This document shows positions 47,806 through 59,361 of a DNA stretch of 64,000 nucleotides, piece by piece; positions within the stretch are counted from its first letter, which is position 1; the number at the start of each line of letters is the position of its first letter. Where the stretch lies: NCBI GenBank assembly GCA_022316685.1, contig JAKJHU010001064.1, positions 31,012 through 95,011 on the forward strand, written 5' to 3'. Below the pieces are notes generated by a model, which saw nothing but the letters and a program-made list of their open reading frames with translations, made no database searches and was not told where the DNA came from. The position numbers and the translations under genes were made by a program. Origin of the DNA: Progne subis subis (taxonomy: Eukaryota > Chordata > Aves > Passeriformes > Hirundinidae).

Positions 47806-48610
47806 CTGCTCCTCAGGAGAAATGTCTTTTTGAAGCTCTTCTTGATTGCAAGTAGCTGCCTCTGTGCCCAGAGCCCAGCCCAGCTCAGCAGCACAGACAC
47901 AGCACCAGGACTTTAATGACCCTCTCAGGGCTTTGTTGTTGTTTACATCAGTCTCAGTCCCTGTGAGTGTGTTCAAAAAACTTTTCAAGAACTCAAAGTT
48001 AAATTGAAACACTGAAGTTTCTTCAAGTTTTAATGGGTCCCATTGAGGGGCATGAGTGAGAAAGTGTCCCCAGGTTCCAGGTAGAGCAGAACAATGCAGG
48101 CAGTGATGACAGGTGGGACAAACAAGGCAAAGGTGTCTCTGATGCTCAGCAAACCTGCATGTGTTTCAGGAATGCAAAGGGCCAAGGCCTGAGCCCCAGC
48201 CCCTACCAAGGCAGATCCTGTCCCTCCCTCAGTGCTCAGGGCTCTTCCCGGGACACTGGATGTGGGGATGTGCAATGCCAAGGGCAGCACCATGGGGCGG
48301 CCCCTGCCAGGCTGCTGAGCAGGGACAAGGAGGCAATGAGGCCCCAGGCCTGCCAGGGTCACTTGTCTCCTGCTCATGGCTCAGGCCCAGGGCCAGCAGC
48401 CATGGCCCAAGTGCTGCAGGAGTTGGCTGTGTCAGGGCCTTTCAGCTGCTGCCCATCCCTGTGCCCTCTCCAGCCCAGGCTGTCCTACGGTGTCCATGCC
48501 CTGCGCCTCTGTCCCTGCAGGCTGTCGTCATCCCCCGGCTGCCCCAGCTCGCTGGCCCCTTCCTTTGCTGACAGCTCTGCATCCTGCCTGCCTCTGCCTG
48601 GGTACAAAAA
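47806..48610. repeat. R segment copy 2a
   Basis: Full R segment. On the minus strand a 124-codon frame runs 48012-47638 (FEFLKSFLNTLTGTETDVNN, then CCVCAAELG), the longest version of that frame among the four copies. Confidence 0.75.
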
Positions 48611-48899
48611 GACTTGGGCTGCTCCTGACTCCTTCTCAGGGATGTGTTACACCACAGCACTTCCCTGGAAGAAGGGAAATTCTTTCCTCTTTGGTTCCAG
48701 TCTGGTCCGCCTCAGCTGCCCTTTGCATTAAGTTTTTTCCTTCTCTGGCTCTTCTCTACTATTTCAAAGGGATTCACCTGAATTCTCTGAAACCACCCTT
48801 CAATCCCTCCCAGGGCTCTCGTCCCCTGTCCTCAGTCTCCACTCCACTGAGCACAGAGCTCCTTTGTCCAGATTTAGTGGTCATGTGTTTGAGGCCATA

Positions 48900-49760
48900 G
48901 GTAACCAGACAAGAGGGATGGTTCTTCTCTATAGGAAGTAAGTCACAGAACTCTGATGTTTTGAAGGCAGATGAGAGGCACTCACCCGAGACCAAGGCCA
49001 GACAGATCTGTCTGTCTTTGCAGCTTTTGTCTGAAAATGCCTCTTGCATATTTGTGGAGTTTTGGAGGTGAAATTCCATTTTAGCTGTGGGTTCCTAGAC
49101 CAGAATGACAGTTCTTTTCCACAGGAAGGAAAGGGCAGAGCCCCAGTGTTTCAAAGGCTGATTAGATGCAGCCTCAAGGAAGGCAAGTCCAGTCTGATCT
49201 GTTTGTCTTGACAGCTATGTCTAGGATCTACCTTTGGATGGATGGGAGTTTGGGAGGCCAAATCCTAGTTTTGTCCATGGGTGTCTGGAAAAGAAGGACA
49301 GCTCTTTTCCACAGGAAGGAAAGTACAGACCTACAGTGGTTCAAAGGCAGATGAGAGGCCACCCTTGGAAACCAAGGGAACATATACAGTCCTGGGAGCT
49401 TTTGGCTCGGAGCTGTATTTGGATACAAGGAGTTCTGGAGGCAGATTCCCAATTTTGGCAGTGGACACCTGGACTTGAAAGATGTTGTTTTTTTATCACG
49501 GGAAGAGAAGCATGGCCCTGCAGTGCTTTGAAAACAAATGAGAAGCAGTCCCCAAGAGGCCAAGGCCAGGGAGAGATGTCTGTCCTGGCAGGTTTCATAT
49601 GTGAACAATCCTTGGATATCATCAGATTTGGAGGCAGAATCCCAATTTCGGCCATGGGCACCTGGAAAAGGACATTTCTTTCCAACAGGAAGGAAAGCAT
49701 GGATCTCCAGGGTTTCAGGGACAGATGAGAAGTAGTCGTCAACATGTCAAGGTCAGCTGG
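48900..49760 (+). repeat. ~188-bp satellite array, about five units
   Basis: A phrase like AGTGTTTCAAAGGCAGATGA recurs at about 48954, 49142, 49334, 49521 and 49706 (spacings 185-192 bp). Units also carry TTCTTTTCCACAGGAAGGAA. Inverted relative to 29961-31540. Confidence 0.82.
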
Positions 49761-49762
49761 AC

Positions 49763-50053
49763 TGTTGCCATATTATGTGAGCTTTTGTGAGATGTTTACA
49801 GCTCTGACTGAATTTTCCCACAGCTTTCTGATGTAAACATCTTGTTCTTTCACATTCCTTTCTGATGATAGCCAAGTGATGGACTTCTAGCCTGGCCAGT
49901 GGGATGGAGAGGGGGTAGCCTTGTTCTCCAATCCCTTGTCATTCTTCATAACCTATAAAAGCAAGGTTTTTTTAAACAATAAAGTCTTTTCTTCTTCAGC
50001 CTTCATTTTGTGGAGTCAAATCTGTGAGTATTTACTCGTGTCCACTAGCAACA
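49763..50053 (+). mobile_element. Solo LTR (291 bp) with CTGGAC target-site duplication
   Basis: Starts TGTTGCCATATTATGTGAGC and ends CCACTAGCAACA, with TGTTGC/GCAACA termini. It has a TATA box (CCTATAAAAGC, about 49950) and a polyadenylation signal (AACAATAAAGTC, about 49977). Both flanks read CTGGAC, a perfect 6-bp duplication, which favours an ERVK/alpha-beta-type integrase. X1 keeps the empty site with a single CTGGAC at about 24558. Confidence 0.93.
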
Positions 50054-50129
50054 CTGGACCATTCAGGTGGACCCCAGAGGCCAAGCCAACCAGACCTGTT
50101 CCATGTTCCTGGATCCTAGGGACATGCAG

Positions 50130-51245
50130 CATCACATTTCCCCTTGGTTCCATGAGGCCCTGTGGTATAACAAGAGATCTTTGTTTACATGAGCCCCAAT
50201 GATATCAGACTGCTCTCCTTGCCTGTGCAGTGGCACAATGGCCCCTTGCTTCCAAGAGGCTTTGCAGTGTCCCAGTGGTTGCCTTGGTTCTCTGAGGTCC
50301 TGTGGTGTCACAATGGTCCCTTGGTTTCACTGGGACTCAGAGTGCCAGAATGGTCTCATTGCTTCCATGAGGCCCAGCAGTGTCACAGGGGCACCTTGGT
50401 TCCATGAGGCCCTGAAGTATGGAAGCAACTTGATTCCATTGGGCTCTCACTGTTACATGAGTTCTTAGTTCCATGGAGCCCTGTAGTGTCACAATGGTCT
50501 CCTTGGTTTCCATGGTGGCACAGTGTCACAATGGTGTCCTTGGATCTACAAGTACCCAGAGTGTCACAATGGCCCCTTGCTGCCATGAGGCCGTGCAATG
50601 TCACAAAGGTCTCATTGGTTCCCTGAGGCCCTGCAATTCCACAATGGCCCTTTGGTGTCACAAGGCCTTGAAGTGTCATCATAGCCTCAGTGGGTTCCCC
50701 CACTGCTTCACAATGGCCTTCTTGGTTCCATATTGCTTTGTGTCACAATGGGTCCTTGGTTCCACAGAGTCAGAATATCCCCATGGCCTCAAGGCACCTC
50801 ACATCGTCACTATGAATCTCTAGATTCCATGAAGCCCTGCTGTGCTACAATGACCCCTTGGTTATACAAGGCCCTGCAGTGGAACAATGGCCCCTTGGTC
50901 CCAGTGGTCCTGAAGTGTCCTAATGGTCTCCATGCTTCCATGAGGTCCCACAATGTCACAATGGACTTTTGGTTCCATGAGCTTTCGTACTGCCAGCAAC
51001 AGTCTCCTTGGTTCCACAGTGTCACAAGGGACCCTTTGTTCCATGAGGTTCAGTGGTGTAACATGGACACCGTGATCCCATGAGGTTCTGCAGTGTCACA
51101 ATGGACTCCTGGGTTGTGCAGCCCTGCTGTGTCACCATGGATCCGTAGTTCCATGAGGTTCCGTAGTGTCACCATGGTCCTTTGGTTCCACAAGGCCTTG
51201 CTGTGCCACAATGGCCCCTTGGTTCCATGAGGTTCTGTACTGTAC
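50130..51245 (+). repeat. ~38-bp minisatellite array, forward, in X2
   Basis: Same units and order as 24640-26470, without the LTR interruption. Confidence 0.85.
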
Positions 51246-52659
51246 ACAGATTCTCCTTGGTGTGGGAGGACAGATTGTAAAGAGATAGAGATAGTGCTGA
51301 AGGCAATCTCACCCCGGATAAATTGCAGCTGTACTAATTCCCAAGAGTGGGAACAGCCTTGCCCTTAATAGATCCCAGCTATGTCCAATGAGAGTGAGTG
51401 TTATAACACAGTGGCTGAGCTGGTGAAGAGTCAGATGGAGTCTGCAGGCTGTGCTGTGAGGAAGAAGGGTCAAGTAGACTTGTGGGGGACAGAGAGGGTC
51501 AGGCAGTGATGCAAGGGACAGGAAAGAGTTATCTCATCCTTCAAGAGGAAGAGAGGAGGAGTCCAAAGGCTGCGTGGAGACGCCTATGGGTAGGCTACAG
51601 AGAGAAAGGTATTAGAGTTTTTAGATAATAAGGGACTGACTTTGTGTCAGTCATGGCTCCACCATCAACTCGTGCCTCCTATGAGGACCGGATGAAAATG
51701 AATGGGGACCCTGATGTGATTCTGACAAATGACTGCAGGCCTAAGAGCAGTGAGAGGGTGGAGCTCAAACAAGCTGAGCCAGGCAGATCAAGAGCCTGAA
51801 GACATGAGCCAGGTGAATCTGAGTGCCTGAGAGGCCTAAAATAGGCAGACCTGAGGGCCTAAAAATCTGGGCGAGTTGCAGCCAGCTGGACCTGAGAGCT
51901 TAAAAGCAATGTAGGCAGACCTGAGAGCCCAAGAGACCAGATGACCTATGAGACACTGACCCCAAGGTATGGCCACAGTTTGTGGGATCCTGGGGCAGCA
52001 CTTGCCAGTGTTCACAGCAGCACAGTGTAGCTAGAAGCGGCGTCAGAGCTCTGGGATGTGGAGTCAGAGCTGCACAAAAGCATTTTTCTTACATTCGTAA
52101 GAAAAGCTTGGAGTGACCAACTAACACAAAAAAAAACCCAAAAAAGGAGGCGACCATACTCAAAGAAAAGAAACATTATGAAAATGAGTTTAGAACTACA
52201 CGAAGCAGAGTGTTCAAAAGATTAAAGACAAGAGGGAGAGAAAGAGCAAGCAGAGATGTTGCTTCATCCAACGGAAGGGCTGAAATTGCAGAAGACAAAA
52301 GACCCAAAAGTAAAAAAACTAAAAAAGGATCAAGAGAATTTACTAAAGTAGCAGTGAGAGCGAGAGACAGATTAGTTCTATTTTTCAGTTCAATATGTGT
52401 ATTTGCTGGTGAAACAAACATATTGTATTCAAAAGTTAAGGTTCCATAGGCATAGATATCAGTAGGCATAAGGACAAAAGCTAGTATCCCATGTAAGAGA
52501 ATGATGTTCTATACTGCTAAGAACAAAGCCAAAACAAAGAAAGTAGAGAGATTAAACAATTACTGAGAAAGGAACAGCAAAGGTAGTTCTGCCACTGTAA
52601 ACTTTCACTCTGTGTCTACATTTCAAATAACACAATTGACCCATCTGCAGGAGGATTTC
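51246..52659 (+). mobile_element. LTR/ERV-like non-coding segment, copy in X2
   Basis: Matches 26471-27863. The TATA-like region has changed to AAAGGTATTAGAG and the A23 tract is short and broken here. The same reservations apply: no terminal repeats or retroviral motif found. Confidence 0.35.
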
Positions 52660-53430
52660 TCCTCTGGAGAAATGTATTTTTGAAACTTTTCTTGGTTGCC
52701 AGGAGCTCGGCCCAGCTCAGCAGCACAGACACAGCACAAGACCTTTAATGAGCCTCTCATGGATTTAGTGTTGTTTACATTCAACTTCATCCCTGAGAGT
52801 ACGTTCAAAAACTTCTCAAGAACTCAAAGTTAAATTGAAACATTGAAGTTTCTTCAAGTTTTATTGGGTCCCAGAGAGCAACCCAACTGAGGAAAGTTTC
52901 CCCAAGTTCCAGTTAGAGCAGAACACTGCAGGCAGTGATGACAGGTGGGGACAAACAAGGCAAAGGTGTCTCTGATGCTGAACAAACCTGGATGTGTTTC
53001 AGGAATGCAAATGGCCAAGGCCTGAGCCCCAGCCCCTGCCAAGGCAGATCCTGTCCCTCCCTCAGTGCTCAGGGCTCTTCCCGGGACACTGGGATGTGGG
53101 GATGTGCAATGCCAAGGGCAGCACCATGGGGCGGCCCCTGCCAGGCTGCTGAGCAGGGACAAGGAGGCAATGAGGCCCCAGGCCTGCCAGGGTCACTTGT
53201 CTGCTGCTCATGGCTCAGGCCCAGGGCCAGCAGCCATGGCCCAAGTGCTGCAGGAGTTGGCTGTGTCAGGGCCTTTCAGCTGCTGCCCATCCCTGTGCCC
53301 TCTCCAGCCCAGGCTGTCCTACGGTGTCCATGCCCTGCGCCTCTGTCCCTGCAGGCTGTCGTCATCCCCCGGCTGCCCCACCTCGCTGGCCCCTTCCTTT
53401 GCTGACAGCTCTGTGTCCTGCCTGCCTCTG
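52660..53430. repeat. R segment copy 2b
   Basis: Full R segment; its 156-codon plus-strand frame (52935-53405) is almost the same as that of copy 1b. Confidence 0.75.
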
Positions 53431-53809
53431 CAAAGCTTTGGGCTTGATACCAAAAGGGTAATTCCATTTCTACCCTGCCTGTGAAGTTTTAGCCGAGAAA
53501 CCAGTCACGTAAAGGGGCTGCTTTTCATGTGAGGATGGTTGAAAGACAAAAAGAAGACATCTGGCTCCAGAGTGTAGTGATAGAAAAACCACGGAGTGAA
53601 TCTGGGAAGTTCAAGTGGCTTTTTTGGATATGTGTAACGATAAATACACATTGAGTGACTGTATGTATGCAACACCCTGGTAGAATTACATGCTCATGTA
53701 AGGTTAGGAGTTACCCTTCACTAGGTCTGAGGCCCAAATCAAGGATACCCTCCTAAACAGCAAATTAGTGTTGAGTCTTATATTGATATTTCAGATATTT
53801 GATGGTGAT

Positions 53810-54390
53810 GGCAGGGCCTCACAGAACCAAGGAGTCTCCTGTGACACTGTGCAGACTCATGAACCAAAGGGTCCATTTGGACACAGCAGAACATCATGGG
53901 ACTAAAATCCATTTTGGCACTTTGGGGCCACATTGAAACAATGGTTCCCTGTGATACTGCAGTTCCAAGGAGACCACTGTGACAATGAGAAACCTCTTGG
54001 AATGAAGGAGCCATTTCTGACACAAGGCCTCGTGGAACCATGGGTCCATTGGACACTGCGGAGCCTCACAGAACCAAGGTGACCATGGTATAGTACAGAA
54101 CCTCATGGGACCAAGGGTGCATTATTAATGTGTGTGGCCCCATGGAACCATGAGCCACTGTGACACAGTGTGGCCACGTGGAACCAAGGGGCCATTCTGA
54201 CACTGAGGATCCAAGGAACCCATTGTGACTGAGGAACCTCATGGAACCAAGAATCATTGTTACACTGTGGAGCCCTGTGGAGCCAAGGGGACCACAGTGA
54301 CATTGTGGGGCCTGATGGAACAATGGAGACTCTTCTGACACTTTGGGACCCACTGGTACCAAGGGGCCATTATAGCATGGCAGGGCCTTC
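53810..54390 (-). repeat. ~38-bp minisatellite array, reverse, in X2
   Basis: Counterpart of 29040-29960, cut short at 54390. Confidence 0.82.
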
Positions 54391-54399
54391 AGTAGTGGT

Positions 54400-54810
54400 T
54401 GGAGAAGTGGATCTTCCACACATCAACCCCCAGAGCCTGACACAGGGACAAGGGGCTGGGCTGTGTGACCAGGACATCAAGGACGTGCATGATCCAGGTC
54501 ACTGTGGCCTGAGTTGGGTTCCCCAGGGCAGGAGAGATGTCTGGCAGCTGCAGCAGGGTTAGGGAAGGGCCCCAAGGTGGGGCTGGAGCCCTTTGGCTCT
54601 GAGCAGAGGCCGAGGGAGCTGGGCTTGTCCAGCCCAGAGCAGGGAAGGCTGAGGGGCTCCTCATGCCAGCCTGGCAGTGCCGCTGTGGAGGTGATGGAGA
54701 GCACAGAGCCTGGCTCTTCATCGGGGGCCTGGTGGGAAACAAAAGACAATGGATGGAAGAGGCAAGAGAGGAGCTTCAGCCAGGAGAGGAAGTGATAAAA
54801 TGAATCAGGC
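54400..54810 (+). mobile_element. CR1-like LINE fragment
   Basis: Sense-strand CR1-style text: GAGCTGGGCTTGTCCAGCCC, then a CTGGCTCTTCATCGGGG phrase and GAAACAAAAGACAATGG. Diverged and short; it marks the right-hand end of X2. Confidence 0.5.
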
Positions 54811-55572
54811 TGGTTTCAGCATTTCCTCAACACCAAAAGCAGCCTGAACCTCTTCTTCATCCATGACTGGCAGCTTTGCAAATTGGGCACTGTTGGAATT
54901 GTTTTGACCTCCAGTCCAGGCAGAGCATCCTGATACAACACCTTGATTGTTCATATCTATCTATCATCTTTGTTGAAAACTGGTTTTGCACAGAAATCCC
55001 TTGTGGATGGTGGATGGAGGATGGAGGATGCAGCTGGGACATTGCACAGAAAGTTGAAGGAAGAATTGTGATGGATATGAAATAGCATCATGTTCAAATT
55101 TTGTTTGTTGGTGATGAAGAGAAACTTTCCTCAGCTGCTCTGAGTCCCAGGGACTGGATGAGGGAAATGGTGGGTGGGTAGGGACAAAGTGATTGATTGT
55201 CAGCCATGAAGGGTCTTTATTTTCAGATCTATTTGGACTGCACTAGGAGGTGCTGGGGATCAATATCAACTGGAGATTGCTGATATAAATCTGTAAACAA
55301 GAAACCTAAACAGAACAAAACAATTATTTCTTCATTGTTTGTAATATAGTACATTCACTTTGAATACACTTCTGAAATTGGTCTAATTAACCACAGAAGA
55401 ATTGAAAACCTCAGTTATTCCCAGGGGCTTGTCATATTTGGGTGTTTTGAAACATGTTAACGAGTTTTTGTTAACAGATTTCTCAACTGAAGAACTCACA
55501 AGAGAGGCCTCTGGAGCAGTAAAATTCATGAGCAACTTCCAAGGGGCTGATGATCCACCCTCATTTGAGCAG
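54811..55572. other. Spacer between X2 and block B
   Basis: AT-rich with a short GGATGGTGGATGGAGGATGG run at about 55004-55030. No gene recognised. Confidence 0.5.
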
Positions 55573-56112
55573 GAATGACCAGAAAGGGCACAGCTTTCTG
55601 GCTGCCCCAGCTTTGGGATGGGCCCTGGGCCTGGAGCAGGAACAGCTCCTGAGGGCCACAAGGCTGGGGCTGTTGTGCTGGCCTGGGCAGATGGGATGGC
55701 AGCAGGGGCTGCAGAGCTCTCAGGATGTCCTGGAGATGAGAGCAGGGCACACAGGGAGCCTCCTTTTCCCTTGGCCAGGCACCTTCCCCCATGGCTGGGG
55801 CTGAGCCCTCTCTGAGCTGCAGCTGCTGCTGTGCCCTTGCGAGGGGCTGAGGCCGTGGGGCCCCTGCCCAGAGCAGCCTGCCCTGAGCAGAGCTGTGGGG
55901 CCAGAGCCGGCTGGGCTGTGCTGGGGAGAGGCCCTTGGTGCTGCCGAGAGCTCAGGGCAGCTGGCAGAGCTTGGAGGGAGCTGGGCTGGGCTGAGAGAGC
56001 CTGCCACAGAAACCATCAGTGTCCATCTCAGCCTGTGTGAGCGTGCAGGGGCAGGACTCAGCCCAGGCCTTGTGGGACAGGGCCAGCGCCTGTGGAAGGC
56101 ATTGAAAACAGG

Positions 56113-56905
56113 CAAGTGGCCCAGAGAGGAGGCTGCTCTGTGCCCTTGGTAGCATGGACAGAGCAGGGAGGGGGCCCAGGACATTTGTCAGTGCCAGCCT
56201 CTGTCCCCAGCCATTGCCAGCCCTGGCTGCTCAGCCCAGGTTTGCGGGGCAGTTTGGCTGTGGCCCAGCTCCATCCTCCTGCGGGGCTCAGGGCCTGTTC
56301 CCGGCCATGGCCAGCCCTGCCCGGCCTCTCTGCTGGCCCAGAGCCCGGCAGAGCCCGGGGCAGGGCTGTCTGTGCAGCCCCACAGGTGCCACGGGCTGTG
56401 CAGGAGCTGGCAGAGGCTGCCCAGCAGGGAGGCCATGGGGCACAGAGCCCCAAGGCTGCTGTGGGCACCACGGCACAGGGGCCGTTCCCACCCGCAATGC
56501 TCCTGTCCTGCCCTGCGCCTGCACAGGGGCTGTGGCACCATGGCTGGGCCAGCGCGGCACAAAGGGGCCACGCAGCCGCTGCCGGGGCTGACAGCAAGGC
56601 CAGGCACACACAGGGAATTGCTGGGCATTGCCTGGGCTGGGCAGGGCTGACTGTGGGAAGGGCAGAGCTCAGCTGCCCTTGGTGGCTGCAGGAAAAGTCC
56701 AGAGCCCAAAGAGCTCCATGGCTGTGCTGGAGACCAAGGCTGGAGGAGGGAAAGGCAGGGCTGCTGTGGGATGGGGAGGGAGATTGAATTCCAGCAGACA
56801 CCCATGTGAGGCTTAGGAAGGCTTGGATGGAAGAGAAGCTTCACATGCCTGACAGAGGGGGATGTTGACAAATGTAAAACCATCTCCACCTGCTGAGCAC
56901 ACACA
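56113..56905. other. DNA present in B but missing from A
   Basis: About 790 GC-rich bp between two points that are adjacent in A (about 42548). It has long overlapping frames on both strands (231-247 codons) rich in Ala, Pro, Gly and Cys, which I take as compositional. Either inserted in B or deleted from A. Confidence 0.6.
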
Positions 56906-57082
56906 ATGCTTGTTCTTCAAAACCCTCTGGCCCATGGAACTGCACAATGCCCATTGTGTAAGAAGGAGAATTGGAAAACGACCAGCTGCAGTTGTGCCAA
57001 CTATTAAGAGTCCACCAGGCTGTCAGGTGTGACTGTGGCATCACCAACCACCAGGGACCACCAAAGAGACCCCCAGGAAAGA

Positions 57083-57304
57083 GACTATATCTGAAGGGGA
57101 GGGAAAATATGTTACTGATCTGAGGAAAATAGTTATCATATATATGTTTATTCTGTGACAAGCATGGAATATGTATATAAAATACAGGCTGTAAGCAGGA
57201 ACTTTCCTGAATTCAGAATGCACACCTTTGGGAGGAGCAATTCCCCCTTGTGCATCTGGCTGAATAATGAATTCTCCTTCTTTCAGCTCCTTTGGTGTTA
57301 AGCA
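57083..57304 (+). mobile_element. LTR-like 3' part, B only
   Basis: Contains a TATA-like GTATATAAAATAC (about 57173) and a GAATAATGAATTC before a TGTGACACA end, as in the U3-R-U5 part of an LTR. In A the same position has lost this part but keeps the upstream portion. Borders uncertain. Confidence 0.35.
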
Positions 57305-58006
57305 GTGTGTGACACAATGGCCCCTTTGTTCCATGAGACCCTGTAGTGTCATAATGATCTCCTTGACTCTGCAGTGTCACATTTGGACTCTGGTTACATG
57401 AGACCCCAAGGTGTCACAATGGATCCTTGTTTCCATAAGGTCTCACTGTGTCACGTTATTCTCATCAGGTCAATCAGGCTCCACAGTGTCCCAATGCCCT
57501 ACTTGGCTCTGCAGTTTTAAAATGGCCCTTGGTTCCATGAGGCCCTGCAGTGCTGCACTGGCCCTCAGTTATACAAGACCCCACAGTGCCACAATGATCC
57601 CCCTGCTTTCATGAGCCCCTGAAGTGTCATAATGGCCTCTTGGTTCCTTGAGGCCCCTCAATGTCACCATGGACCCCTTGGTTCCATTGGCCTCCCCTGT
57701 GTCACATCGGTTCCTTGATTCCATGAGCCCTTGCAGTGCCACAATGCTCTCCTTGGCTCGATAAGGTCCTGAAGTGTCACAATGACCCCTTGGGTCTGCA
57801 GTATCTAAAAGGACACTTGGTTCCATGAGGCCCCTTAGGGGTACAATGGATTCCATGATTCCACGAGGCCCCACAGTGTTACAATGGTCTCCTTGGTTGT
57901 GCAGTATTCAAACGGTTGCTTGGTTCCTTGGGGCCCCAATGTGTCACAAGGGTCTCCTTGGTTCCACCCTTAGTTACAAGAGGCCCTGCAGTGTCACAAT
58001 GGACAT
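57305..58006 (+). repeat. ~38-bp minisatellite array in block B
   Basis: About 18 units, roughly twice the number in A. Orientation is reversed as expected for the inverted block. Confidence 0.82.
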
Positions 58007-58413
58007 TTGCAGGGCTGGAGCACCTCTGCTCTGGAGCCAGGCTGAGAGAGCTGCAGCTGTTCAGCCTGGGAACAAGAAGGCTCCAGGGAGACATTAGAGC
58101 CCATTCCAGCACCTAAAGGGGCTTTGAGAGGGCTGGAAAGGGACTTTGGACAAAGGCCTGGAGTGACAGGACAAGGGGGAATGGCCATGAGGAGATGGAG
58201 GGCAGGTTTAGATGGGATATTGGGAAGAAATTCTTCTCAGTGAGGGTGGTGAGTCCTTGGCACAGGTTACCCAGAGAGGCTGCAGACTCCCCACCTCTGG
58301 AGGTGTTAGGCCAGGTTGCATGGAGCAATCTGGTCCAGTGGAAGGTGTCCCTGCCCGTGGCAGGAGATTGGAACTGGATGATCTTTAGGATTCCAACCCA
58401 GGCCATTCCATGA
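58007..58413 (+). mobile_element. CR1-like LINE 3' fragment in block B
   Basis: Mirror of 41575-41981, same ends: CAGGGCTGGAGCACCTCTGC at the left and GGCCATTCCATGACC at the right. Confidence 0.85.
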
Positions 58414-59361
58414 CCCTAGATTTGCCCCTCCTGCCCTCATTTAGCAGCAGGTGACATGTTCCTTTTGCGGCCATTTACTGCAAACACAGCGACTGAATTA
58501 ACTTTGTTCTGGATGTTGCCTTTAGCCTCCATCAGCTCCAGCTTAGCTTTGGCTTTCCTAAACACATGAACACGCCCTCAGGTCACATTTCTGAATTCCT
58601 TCTCTGTAGCTTGTCCTCACTTCCACCTCCTGGTCATTGTGTTGTGGCTCATCCCTGTCATTTGTCCCTGAGGCAGCACAGCCCCCCTGCCCAGCACAGG
58701 CCCCACATTCCCCTCATCAGACACGGCACAGCACAGGGTGTGTTTTGGGTGGGCAAATGTTCCCCACCAGAGTGTCCACACCAGACCTCAGTGTTGAGTT
58801 CCAACACCCACATCCCATGGCAGGGTTCACAGAGAGCCCTGCCCTGGGGTCTGCCAAGGGCTGGGTGAGGAGGGAGCCTGGGACAGGGTGGCTGAAATCA
58901 TCAGGAGGAAGAAGATAAACAGAACAAATAGACCAATAAACTAGGGTGAGTTCCCAGGTCTGGAAGTGGCTGCTGGAAGCGGCTGGAGGGATGGTCAAAG
59001 CCCTGGGGCACTTCTCAGACTGACCATGCCATCAAGGCCACAGACCAACCTCCTCAGTGCTGCACCTGCCTGTGTGAGATCCCTGCCAGGGACTGGCACA
59101 GCCCCACAAACCTGCTGGAATGTGTCCTGGCCCTGCAGAGTCACACAGCTCAGCTGACATGGGTGGGTTTTATCTCCTGGGAATTTCCCAGTCTCGCCCA
59201 GCTTCTGTCCAGCTCTGCCCACCTCCCCTGCCCTAACCCCAGTCCAACTCAGCCCAGCCCAGCCCAGCCCAGCCCAGCCCAGCCCAGCCCAGCCCAGCAG
59301 CACATTCAGGGTGAGCCCCATGGCAAAGCTCTCTCTGGGGAGCTCCAGCATTGTGTGCACT
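58414..59361. other. Spacer in block B
   Basis: Mirror of 40623-41574. Nothing coding. It includes the AGCCC run listed separately. Confidence 0.55.
59249..59299. repeat. (AGCCC)n microsatellite
   Basis: About nine perfect AGCCC units. The matching place in A (40684-40747) has the same pentamer but interrupted. Confidence 0.9.

Larger units (their letters stand above)
44600..54390 (+). repeat. Segmental duplication X2 (direct copy of X1)
   Basis: Partner of 20800-29960, same order and orientation. It holds about 1.2 kb missing from X1 (48180-49450: rest of the R segment and most of the ~188-bp array) and a 291-bp LTR absent from X1. It lacks the 643-bp LTR. It ends at 54390, where a CR1 fragment replaces the continuation of the minisatellite. 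Confidence 0.85.

Noticed and set aside
56058..56904. Two overlapping frames of 230-250 codons in arm B
   Set aside because: They lie antisense to each other in GC-rich DNA and have no counterpart or domain.
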